The notes under the pieces: generated by a model
The model's database searches: none
Told to the model about the DNA's origin: nothing
What the model saw: only the letters and a program-made list of their open reading frames with translations
Translations under genes and position numbers: made by a program
Assembly (NCBI GenBank): GCA_015179045.1
Contig: WHUZ01000066.1
Span: 186,001-250,000, forward strand
Source: Kalaharituber pfeilii
Lineage: Eukaryota > Ascomycota > Pezizomycetes > Pezizales > Pezizaceae
Direction of reading: 5' to 3'
Length of the DNA: 64,000 nucleotides
In this document: positions 20,700 to 29,299 of the stretch, one piece after another
How the letters are laid out: every line of letters starts with the position of its first letter
Numbering within the stretch: position 1 is the stretch's first letter

Positions 20700-21990
20700 C
20701 CAAGTTTTGGGCTTGTCTATGGCGGGTCAAACTTGGAAGGGCGGCTGGGCAGCTTGAATCCACCGGCATAGGGCTTGGCAGACTAACGCATTGGAAGGGG
20801 AGGCGCCTTGCTGTCACTCGGGCGGAGCCTGCGAAGGATTTGCGGCTGCAATGGAGGGAAAATTGTGTTCGTTCGCACGCCCCGTCTTAGCGTTAGCCTT
20901 TGGAATGAAGCTTTTGATACTCAGAACTTACTCGCCTTTAAGGGCTGGGCAGCAGGAACAAGCAAGGCCTGGCATTTGTATCTGAGTTGACCGAACGGGG
21001 GCTGCGCTTAAGAACCCCGCTTAAGAGCACACTTGTTAATCCCGTGGCCGTACACGTGCAGTGCGGTGGGCGCAATGGGCGGTAAGTGGGGCATGGCAGC
21101 TAGAAGGATAGATTATTCGATATATACGTGTGGGGATGTAGCCTAGGAGGCTGCATTCACTCGGCTATGCAGAGCTGCGGTGGGTATTTACTTGACATTT
21201 ACCAGAGCTTCAATCGGTGTTTGTTCATCAAAGGATGCTTTGAACTCTCAATCAATTATCATCGCACTCAGCCTCGGTTCATTGTGCTCTCACGAGTCCG
21301 CTTTGATCAGGAGGTCGTGGCTGCCATTGCGTGAATTCGGGATGTACATGTACTCGTGCCTACGTGTACCGCCGTTGAACCCATTCCGGTAGAAAGTCGG
21401 GAGGGGGTTAAAATTCTTGTGATTGCAGCTAATCTAAGAAGGAAGAATATGACGGCATTCGACTTCATCCACGGACGAAAAGGGTGTATACACACATAGG
21501 CTAATCACGGTAAACACCGTCTAAAATAAAAAAAAAAGACCGCCAAATTCTGCCAGCAACTCCGGTTGTGAGTTCAGGCACGCAAACCGAATCTGAAGGA
21601 AGTTGAAACTTTCAGCTTGTAGCCTTATATTATTCCTAAACAATGCTCATCTTTTTCCTCCGCGAATGCATAGTTTGGATGCATGAAACAAATGAATACC
21701 ATACATGTTTATCATTCCAGATGTTTCATCTTTCATCTTTTCCATAATGACGATTCCAACAGCGCAACGGGTTCCACTGAATCTAGCACCATAAAAGAAA
21801 GTCCCGATCATGGAAAGCCGAGAAAGCTTAGATGTCGAGTAAAATATTGTTTTCAGTTTGCTATAGCGCATGTAGTCTAACCTTGAATACCCTCGGTGTA
21901 TAGACGTCAATAATTTAATTTTGTGTCTCACAGTTTGACGCTGTTTACAAGATAAAAGACACAATTTTTTTCTCACTTCACCCCATCTTC
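20700..21990. other. No convincing gene upstream of the 534-aa ORF
   Basis: The ORFs here (20791-20985, 21128-21334, minus 21647-22018) overlap each other and lack recognisable domains. The first few hundred bases past 20400 on the minus strand are probably the promoter and 5' UTR of the 534-aa gene. Confidence 0.45.
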
Positions 21991-21993
21991 CAT

Positions 21994-22055
21994 GCCTTGC
22001 TATGGCGAACAGCTGCAAGCGGGGTAACGTGACAAAAAAAAAAAAAAAAAAAAAA
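21994..22055 (+). mobile_element. Family-A micro-retroposon, no clear TSD
   Basis: GCCTTGCTATGGCGAACAGC, TGCAAGCGGGGTAACGTGAC and 22 A. The stem CCTTGC/GCGGGG keeps pairing through two G-U pairs. Flanks (CATCTTCCAT on the left, CCCTCCCGAC on the right) show no duplication I can trust. It could be a shared tail of a larger decayed element, or an insertion followed by a small rearrangement. Confidence 0.75.
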
Positions 22056-22429
22056 CCCTCCCGACAACGTCTGCAACGTTGCCTCTGACCTCACGTCCCG
22101 CTTTTCGATTCCTTGTGCCCTCTACCTCTTGCATACTTTCTCGCTCATTGTCGCTTCCTGTTACCGTTGCCGGATCTCTATGCACCCCTTCTGATCCTAT
22201 CGAATTTTGTTCTATACCGTGTCCTGCAGTTTGGGACGACGCGGATGCATTGTTGTCTCTGAAGGGTCTATCCTGCCGCCTCCCAGTTTCCTCTACATCT
22301 ACCAACAGGCCCTCCCCTCGTTTCCGCCAGTGCCTGCAGCGACCTTCCACAGAGGCACACAGCTGAATCAGATTGCCATGAGTGGAGAAGAAGGTGGCCG
22401 GGGTTTGAGACGATAACAAGGCCCCCAGC

Positions 22430-22620
22430 GGGCAAGGACAACGGGGAAGACCCACTGGCGAATCTGTGGAGGTGGGTCGAGAGATCGCGGCGGGACGTCG
22501 TTTTTTTTCGCCTTTGTTTTTCTTGAAGTATTGTAGCTTGGTTCTCGTTATCTTCTTTCCACTTAGTCTAGGTATAGCCCATAGTGCGGTAGGCGAGCGA
22601 TAATATCAAAACAAAAATTG
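22430..22620 (+). mobile_element. LINE-1 3'-end fragment
   Basis: The end of the fragment encodes a C-terminal-like LANLWRWVERSRRD stretch resembling the LEWVER end of LINE-1b. It finishes with a divergent family-B tail, TATAGCCCATAGTGCGGTAG GCGAGCGATAATATC, and an A-rich end near 22615. Sequence between 22056 and 22430 is unassigned; its minus strand carries a 151-residue low-complexity frame. Limits on the left are uncertain. Confidence 0.55.
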
Positions 22621-22925
22621 AATGATAAACGAAACAGTTGAATTTCAATTCATTAGGACATGTAGAGAATTGGTTGAATAGACCTCGCATCAGGACCCTA
22701 CTGTTCTCGATAGGGACATAGAATGCACATATTCATGTGGCAACCATGGCGGTAATACATCTAGTCATGCCTCCGTCTTTTTTTTTTTTTTTTTTTTTAA
22801 TATCACTACTCGCTTGCCACCCCTGCTGGCTATGGCGAGGTTATTTACAAAATGAAATAATGGAAATGAAAGTAAATAGACGTGCAAAAGAAGACCCTGA
22901 CCCCCGAAAACCCCTTGAAATATAT

Positions 22926-23744
22926 CTAGGGGCTTGCCCAGGTGAGCATGCTCACCAGTTCGTCCTCCCCTGTCTCTCCCCTATGTTCCTTTGTCTTTTC
23001 CTTTCCCCTCGGCCATCTTCGTTTCCAGACTCTGCATCTATCCCATATGTGGTCCCTCGTCTCTTCTGCTTCACCGCACCAGCGGCACTCCAGTGAGTCC
23101 GTTTTTTGGATCTTGAATTTCCAGGAGTTCAGGGCTTTTCCGCCCAGTAACCCCGCCAGGGTTCCTGTCAGCGTGCCTAGCCGTTTTAGTGGCCTGTAGC
23201 TCATGCTGAGTCGGTTACACTCTTCGGCTCTTCGGGCTTTGTATTCCATTCGGATGCTGGCCTCTGTCACAGCCTCCATCTGGTACTGGAGGAAGGCTCC
23301 GGTCTTTGCCGCTCGGTCGGCGCTTTCATTGCCCTTGATGCTGATATGTGCCTTTGTCCACATGATTGCGACGTCTATTCCTCCCCATTCCATTCTTGCT
23401 TCCCACGCATTCTTCACACTCTGTGCTGGGCCTCCCAGTGTTGGTCGACTTTCAGCTATGTGTGTGATGCTCTGGATTGCGGCCTGGGAGTCTGTGAGGA
23501 TTAGTAGCTCATCCTCTCCGGTTTTCAGTGCCTTCGCCGCCGCTATCAGATCTGCGTCGTTCACGGTTGCTCGTTTCCCCAGGTAGAAGTACTCGTGTCT
23601 GGAATCTGATCTCCATGTTCCTAATCCCGTTCGGCCCTCAATCCGGCTACCGTCTGTATAGACTGGCGTCAAGCCTACTTCTATCTCCTCGTCGATGTGC
23701 TTTTCCCATTTCGGACGATCTGCGTCCTTGCTGGGTGACTGCAT
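22926..23744 (-). CDS. LINE-1c RNase H + zinc-knuckle C-terminal frame (272 aa)
   Basis: This open C-terminal part of ORF2 shows RNase H motifs: YTDGSR (Asp31), NDADLIAAAKAL (residue 65, Asp where the family has Glu), LTDSQAAI (Asp85) and GNESADRAAK (Asp143). The zinc knuckle is CRWCGEAEETRDHIWDRC (Cys220, Cys223, His232, Cys237). In the element RNase H would degrade RNA of the RNA-DNA hybrid during target-primed reverse transcription. The first Met is not a real start; the frame continues from RT, interrupted by a stop near 23790. The Glu-to-Asp change may itself reduce activity. Confidence 0.85.
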   Translation of the reverse strand: MQSPSKDADRPKWEKHIDEEIEVGLTPVYTDGSRIEGRTGLGTWRSDSRHEYFYLGKRATVNDADLIAAAKALKTGEDELLILTDSQAAIQSITHIAESRPTLGGPAQSVKNAWEARMEWGGIDVAIMWTKAHISIKGNESADRAAKTGAFLQYQMEAVTEASIRMEYKARRAEECNRLSMSYRPLKRLGTLTGTLAGLLGGKALNSWKFKIQKTDSLECRWCGEAEETRDHIWDRCRVWKRRWPRGKEKTKEHRGETGEDELVSMLTWASP

Positions 23745-23960
23745 TATGGCCAGCAGTAGAGGGTTTCTCCATTCCGTTGATCCTCATAGGTAACTCATCT
23801 CCTCTTCTTCCTCTCGCACTCTCTCCTCCGGGAACCGGAGGGATCTTGCCTCTACTCACTGTGTCTCCCCCCATGTGAACGTGTGTACCAATTCTATGTT
23901 TGCCAGCCCTTCGACGATGTCCCGCCTCATTCCCCATGGTGACTTGGTGATATCCCATGT

Positions 23961-24026
23961 ATTAAACCCTCGCCATAGCCCATAGGGCGGCATGCGAGTA
24001 ATGAAATTAAAAAAAAAAAAAAAAAA
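23961..24026 (+). mobile_element. Family-B micro-retroposon in LINE-1c (66 bp)
   Basis: ATTAAACCCTCGCCATAGCC, CATAGGGCGGCATGCGAGTA, ATGAAATT and 18 A. A perfect 12-bp TSD GATATCCCATGT lies at 23949-23960 and 24027-24038. Orientation is opposite to the host LINE-1c. It starts 9 nt upstream of the CTCGC/GCGAG stem. Confidence 0.95.
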
Positions 24027-24119
24027 GATATCCCATGTAATGCAATATTGCCACCTCTCCAGCGTTTCTAGGAAGTGCTCGTAGGGCCATTTGGCGTAGT
24101 CCATCCATGTCCAGCATCC

Positions 24120-24488
24120 CTACGTGGCAATTGGTCTTCCTATCCTCGTATAGAGCTGTCTCCATTTTTCTGGGTCTAGTCTCCCTACCCTTCTAACCGT
24201 CGCCCATGCGGCCTTTCCTAGATTGAGCCTCTTGTCAAAGTGCCGTGTGAACTTCAGTTCCCAGTCTACCCATAGTCCGGTTAGCTTGTAGTCCTTTTCC
24301 TTGACCCCGATGATCAGTGTCTCTCGCTTTTGTGGGTCTATCTCGAACCCTTCTCGGTGTGCGTTTGCTGTGAGACTCTTTCTGTGTTTGTCGATCGCCT
24401 TTCTGAGTCCCGTGATTCCCTTCGCTGATATGACGCTATAGAAGTCGTCTACGTAGGTTTTTGGTAATGTTTGACTTCTGGATCTCAT
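24120..24488 (-). pseudogene. LINE-1c reverse transcriptase palm fragment (YVDD)
   Basis: The frame carries KTYVDDFYSVISAKG (catalytic YVDD, block C) and LTANAHREGFEIDPQKRETL. It then has the conserved LTGLWVDWELKFTRHFDKRL, and AAWATVRRVGRLDPEKWRQLY, before a stop. The upstream RT blocks (LQGSLLSSVFGAL near 24530) are in another frame, and earlier blocks lie beyond the micro-element at 24722. RT polymerises cDNA from the nicked target; this copy cannot. Confidence 0.85.
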
Positions 24489-24721
24489 CTAGTACTGGTT
24501 TGACTCCTATCAATAAAGCACCGAAGACAGCAGTGAGCCCTGCAGGGTGCAATCTGTCATCTTGGCTGTGCCTCTCCTCTTCCCATCCCAACTAATTCCG
24601 AACTCAGTGGGTTGAAGGAAACCGTTTACGAATGCTGCTAGGTTCGGGTCCCGTGACATAATCTATGCAACGACTCTTTTTCTTCTCCCGAAGTTGAACG
24701 GCGAATGCCATCACCTACTAG

Positions 24722-24780
24722 ATCGCCATAGCCTACAATGCGGCATGCGATCAATGATATATTAAAAAAAAAAAAAAAAA
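24722..24780 (+). mobile_element. Family-B micro-retroposon in LINE-1c (59 bp)
   Basis: ATCGCCATAGCCTACAATGC, GGCATGCGATCAATGATATA and an A tract. The TSD is TCACCTACTAG (24711-24721) and TCACTTACTAG (24781-24791), a single C/T difference. It starts exactly at the ATCGC/GCGAT stem and opposes the host LINE in orientation. The inner helix is weaker here (GCCT...GCGGC). Confidence 0.93.
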
Positions 24781-25000
24781 TCACTTACTAGGGCTGTCCA
24801 TTCCCCCTTGTCTAGCCTGTCATGGAGCTCCTTGAGTATCTGTCTCCATAGGTCTTCAGTCTTCGGTGCCTCTGTTCGGTCATCCTCCCAGCTGGTTCTG
24901 GTTGGAAGGGTGGTTTTTGGTTTGGAGTATGTTGGCCACCACTTTTTGTCCCAGTTTTGTGAGTGTATTTAGTAGGGTTATTGGGCACCAGCTGTCCGGT

Positions 25001-27628
25001 TCTGTCCTATGTATGGTGCATCGGGGCCGAGGTTCCTCTTTATTCTGTCTCTCATGGCTTTTTTGTGTTCGAAAATGCTTCGGGATGCCGAGTCTTCACT
25101 AATCTCATGCCCGCTCTGGGCACCGAATACTCTTGCCTGCCAGAACCTGTTTTTGAGTGGCGGAGTTTCAGGCTTTCTTGACTCCTTCCTATCTGTATTA
25201 CCCGTACTGGTCTGGGCCGCTGTGTTGTTCTTTGGCTTGCTGGGTGTGTCCGGCTTGGGCACCTCCTGCACTGGTATGTTTCCCACGGCCTTTGCAATAT
25301 GATATGGGTGTTAGTACGTCTTTCTCTTCCGCATCGTGGATTTGCCTCTGAGATTCATCTTTCTTTCCCGTGTTCCGGGGTTCGGGCTTCACTGTATCCA
25401 TTCTCGGTTCCGGTGCCAGTTTCTTGGCTCGTTGATATTGTGGTCCTCTGCCCCCCTTCCCCTGTAGCTTCCCCTCCCTGGCCTTTCTCTGACGCTCTGT
25501 GTCAGTTTTATATCTGCTGTCGGTGCATCCTGCATTGGCGTGTCCTTCTCTCGTTCCGTTTCTCTTAGCCAGTCCACCTCTGGTTTGTATCCGCTGTTGC
25601 CCATTCCTCCGTAGTGGACGTCCATCGCATTGCCCCCTTCTTCATTGGTCGGCTCGGGTGTATGTGTTGGTGTGTCCTTTGTTGTATGGGACAGGACCTG
25701 AGTGATCATTAAGTCAGCGGTGGGGGCTGTGTTTGTCATTGCCGGGACCGGTATCATGTGTGAGGTCGTATATTGGTACTGCCGGGATCGTCTCCTGTCT
25801 TTGTGTTGTGTTGGTCGCTTTTCTTGCCTGTGCCCACTGCGGATGGATGTTAGCTGCCTATTAGGGAGGGGTCCATAAGCTCCGAATCCATTTTGTAGGC
25901 GGGCGGGGTGGTTTCTGAAGTTCTTGTTTTCCTTATCGTTGTCTTGTTCGTCTGGTCCGGTTCCGGCGTCGCCCTCGAGGCGGGATCGTCATCCTTCTAC
26001 CCTGCCTTGCATTATGTTAGTCCTCCCATTGAGGAGCTGAATGTGCTCGGCGATGAAGTCCATGTTATACGTACTTGATGCAAGGACCGTTTGCATTCTT
26101 TCTCCCAGCTTTGCTGTTTTCCTTTCTACGGCCGCTTTTGTCTCTTGGATTTTCTCTTCTAATACTCTGGTCTGTTGTTGTATTACTCTCACCATAGCGT
26201 TGATTATGGCTCTCTTGGCCTTTTCTAGGTAAACATGTATTGTCACCTTCATCTCGTTCAAGTCCTCGTTGTGGTCCTCCCTTTGTTCGGTCTGGGCTCT
26301 CCATGCCCAGTAATTCGTTGCCAAGATTCGGGCCCATTCTCTGGTTTCATAGTCTACTTCCTTCTCCCAGCCTTTTAGGCCGAATCTCTGCAATAGGCCC
26401 CTGAGGGCTTCTACCGCCGCCTATGTACTGCGCTGTTTCCTTCTTCATTCTTTCCAATGTCATCTTCTCTTCCCAGGCTCTTACCTGTCTCACAGCTGCC
26501 AGAGCCGTTTCTATCATGTATAGCTTCTCGTGTTCGCTGTCGCCGGTGTCTGGAGTGGATGGACAGTCTGGGTTGGCTGGTCGAGTCTCGGGGATCCTCC
26601 CTGGCAGGGGTGGGGATTAACCCTCACTGTCTCTGAAGTCCGGGTCCCCTGGTGCATTGTCGAATCGAGTCAGCATCGAAATGGTCTTTTGGCTGTTCAC
26701 TACTTCTGGTGCCGGAAATACGCGTCTCACCGGCTCTGTGGAGGTGTCGCTGCCTGCGTCGTCATTGTCCTCGTTGTTGTTGTTGCTCCTTTTGAATGTG
26801 TCTGGAAATGTGGGTCTAATCGCCCGGAATGCAGTGATCTCCTGTGTGAGTATACCACTTGTCTCCTCGTTATCGTCCTGGTATGTGTCTGGCATTGTTC
26901 TCTCCTGGCTGTCATCTACTAGATACGTGTTCGGGATTCTGACTACTATTGTCCCGCCTATTTGGTGTTCCGGGGGCCGTTCGTCTAAAGCGACCGCTCT
27001 TTCCACGAACTTGATGATCTCGAGTGTGGACACCTTCCCCGTCTCTATATCCTCCAGGGTGATGTCCCTTCTCGTCTTGATTTCGAACTGTCCTCCTAGA
27101 GCCTCTCCCTTTGCTACTGCTCATGCTATGGCATTTTCTAGTTTTTCTCCCTCCACCTGTTTCCCGTTTTTGTTGCTGTGCTCGATCATGTCGTGGAATC
27201 TGTGGAGTGACCACTGGTTTTCTCCGTATAGCATGGTCATATTTTCATGGGTCTTCCAGTCTTTAACGACGTGGAATTCGATGCCATTCACTGCTCTAGT
27301 GGTCCTGGTCCCCGTCCTTGTCATACTTCTTGTCTGATCTGCCTCCGGTTCGGTTCCTTCCCCTTGTTCCTGCCTCTTCTGCCGGCATGGCTTCTGTAGC
27401 TAGGGCGATTAGGTTCGGTGCTGTCGTTTTAATTCCGGTGTGCCACGGGGTGGCTCTGAGTGGAGTGGCGCTGAGGCGGTGTTTGAGTCGAATCTGGTGT
27501 GTGGGTAGTGGTGGCGTTACGTCGGTCCGCGATGGTAATGCTGTCCGGGTTCGGCCCGGTGTCTGGGGTGTGTGATGTTGCCAATCCGTAGTCGCTAGTG
27601 GCTGCGTGGCGGCGGCGGTGTCTGCCAT
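25001..27628 (-). pseudogene. LINE-1c ORF1 region, coiled-coil and low-complexity
   Basis: From the start at 27628 (MADTAAATQPLATTDWQHHT) the region reads through several frames. A basic Gly/Arg stretch is followed by EFHVVKDWKTHENMTMLYGE, and by an acidic block with NNNNEDNDDAGSDTS. A coiled-coil-like segment follows (EKAKRAIINAMVRVIQQQTR, VLEEKIQETKAAVERK; frame 25989-26393), then Pro/Thr-rich and Gly/Arg-rich frames (25389-25757). Stops and frameshifts separate them. I assign it as ORF1 from its position 5' to RT and its coiled-coil/basic composition, not from a recognised domain. It does not resemble the ORF1 at 61727-62677. Confidence 0.6.
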
Positions 27629-27689
27629 TGTGTCCGGGTGCTGATGTGGTGTGCAGTGGGTGACGATTCAGGTTGTAGTGACGTCATTA

Positions 27690-27865
27690 GAGAGAATGGG
27701 TCACCACGGGGCGACAATGGCGGGACTATTGGGCGGAAAAGGACTGCGAGCCTGGCGTCACAGAATAGGCAAAAGCGACGGTCCGGACTGCCGGTGGTGC
27801 GGGGAACGAGAGGAAACGACGAGTTACCTACTAGACGAATGCCGGGTCTGGATAGCCGTGCAACC
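27690..27865 (+). mobile_element. LINE-1 zinc-knuckle fragment abutting LINE-2a
   Basis: The plus strand encodes GLLGGKGLRAWRHRIGKSDG and PDCRWCGEREETTSYLLDEC, then RVW, the C-terminal knuckle region of LINE-1 (here Leu replaces the usual His after SY). It joins LINE-2a endonuclease sequence at about 27866 and lacks a LINE-1 tail. It therefore probably represents a LINE-1 copy invaded by or recombined with LINE-2a. Confidence 0.7.
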
Positions 27866-28596
27866 CAAGTGGAGAAAGGAGGAGATAGAGGGTTTACAAA
27901 CGGGGATTACGAAGGAGTGGGATAGGAAGAAGGGGTTTGTAATGGGGGATTGGAATGCACACCATGCGGAGCGGGGCATGGAGGGGGTTCAGGACAATGG
28001 AAGGGGGACAGCGCTGAAAGAGTTCTTCGAAGGAGATGGGTGGGAGTTAGTGAGCGAAAGAGGGGCAGCAACGTGGAGAAGAGAAAGGGGAGGGAGGATA
28101 CAAGAGTCGACCATAGACCTGTGCTGGGGAAAGGGGATGGGGGAGGGGGAGAGGAGACATTCCTCGGCTCGGACCACGCAGCCATCGGGGTGCGCTGGGA
28201 AAAGGAGGGGGAGGTGAGGGAGAGTCGGAGGAAACGAGTGAATTTCGAGGAGGTGGAGGATTTAGTGGAAGAAATGGAGGAGTGGGATGGGGAGAAGAAG
28301 GAGAAATGGATGCAGAACCTACCAGGCGAAACTCTGTACGAGAAACTCATAGGTTTCAAGCAAAGGCATAGCCGGGAAGCGAGGATTTGCAGGAGGAATA
28401 AGAAGTGGTGGTCCAAGAAACTAACGGACTTGCGGAAGAAGGCGACGGCGGAAGGGAGAGGGGGGACGGGACAGGGAGCGAAAGGGATGGATCCGGAAAG
28501 GTACAGGAGATGGAAAGAGGCGAACAGGACCCTCAAGGCGAATATCAAAAAAGAGAAAGAAGAATGTTGCAGGGCCTTGACAGAAGAGATGGGGGA

Positions 28597-28661
28597 TTTT
28601 TTTTTTTTTTTTTTTTTTTTTTATTTCATTAATCGCATGCCGCCTCGAAGGCTATGGCGAT
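28597..28661 (-). mobile_element. Family-B micro-retroposon in LINE-2a (65 bp)
   Basis: On the minus strand: ATCGCCATAGCCTTCGAGGC, GGCATGCGATTAATGAAATA and about 26 A. A perfect 13-bp TSD AAGAGATGGGGGA lies at 28584-28596 and 28662-28674. The inner helix is GCCT/AGGC instead of GCCC/GGGC, a compensatory change. The insertion brings a stop codon into the LINE-2a RT frame. Confidence 0.95.
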
Positions 28662-28666
28662 AAGAG

Positions 28667-29299
28667 ATGGGGGAGAAAGACCCGTGGGTGGTAGCTAGGG
28701 TAGCCTGGCAGTTGAAGGGGACGATGGGGAAGATGAAGGGCGAAGGGGGAGAGGAGCTGGAGACGGACCGAGAAAAGTGTGAAGCACTCATCGAGAGAAA
28801 CTTCCAGTGGAGGGAAGAGGGGGAGAGGGAAGAGGGGGAGAGGGAAGAGGGGGAGAGGGAAGAGGGGGACATGGAGGAGAGGGGTCCGGGATATAAGACA
28901 GAAGAACTAGTGATAGAGTTGAAGGAAGCGTTGAAGGGGACAAGCAACATATCAGCGCCGGGAGCGGATGGGATTTCGTACAAGCTCATAAAGCTCGTTA
29001 TAAAAACCCCACTGGGGGCCCAGCTCATGTGGCAACTGGCTGGGGAAATGGCGAAAGGGAGGACCTCGGAAGAGTGGCAATTAAGCAAGGTGGTAATGAC
29101 CCCCAAGCCTGGAAAAGACAAGACGCAGGTAAGGGGATGGAGACCGATTAATCTGATTAACTGCGTGGCTAAACTGGGGGAGAAGGTGGTGGCAAGCGAA
29201 CTCCAGGAAGCGGAGCATCTGTTTGACAGGCATCAGTTCGGAGGCCGAAGGGGACGAAACGCGGCGGAAGCAATGATGAGGGCGGTCACCAAGACATAA
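28667..29299 (+). pseudogene. LINE-2a reverse transcriptase N-terminal frame
   Basis: A 210-residue frame resumes immediately after the micro-element TSD. It holds a tandem 15-bp repeat (28808-28870, EEGER units), then the RT fingers region ISAPGADGISYKLIKLVIKT, WQLSKVVMTPKPGKD, RGWRPINLINCVAKLGEKVV and HQFGGRRGRNAAEAM. It ends at a TAA at 29297-29299, after which the palm blocks follow in other frames. The enclosing copy is dead. Confidence 0.85.
28808..28870 (+). repeat. 15-bp tandem repeat within LINE-2a
   Basis: About four copies of GAAGAGGGGGAGAGG encode EEGER repeats. LINE-2 sequence on either side is continuous, so it is a local slippage expansion. Confidence 0.85.

Larger units (their letters stand above)
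22778..27640 (-). mobile_element. LINE-1c, longest LINE-1 copy, internally deleted
   Basis: Read on the minus strand it holds an ORF1 region (27628 down to about 25000), then an abrupt fusion into RT (RPDSWCPIT-LLNTLTKLGQ near 24960). RT with YVDDFYSVIS (near 24450), RNase H and the CCHC knuckle (22926-23744), a 3' UTR and family-B tail (22799-22850) with poly(T) at 22778-22798 follow. The APE endonuclease and the RT N-terminus are missing at the junction near 25000. Two family-B micro-elements interrupt the RT. No convincing TSD was found, so the 5' limit near 27640 is set by the start of ORF1 and is approximate. Confidence 0.88.

Noticed and set aside
25001..27628. Treating the coiled-coil region as a host gene
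   Set aside because: It lies directly 5' of RT on the same strand in a LINE-1 copy, with stops between frames, as expected for a decayed ORF1.
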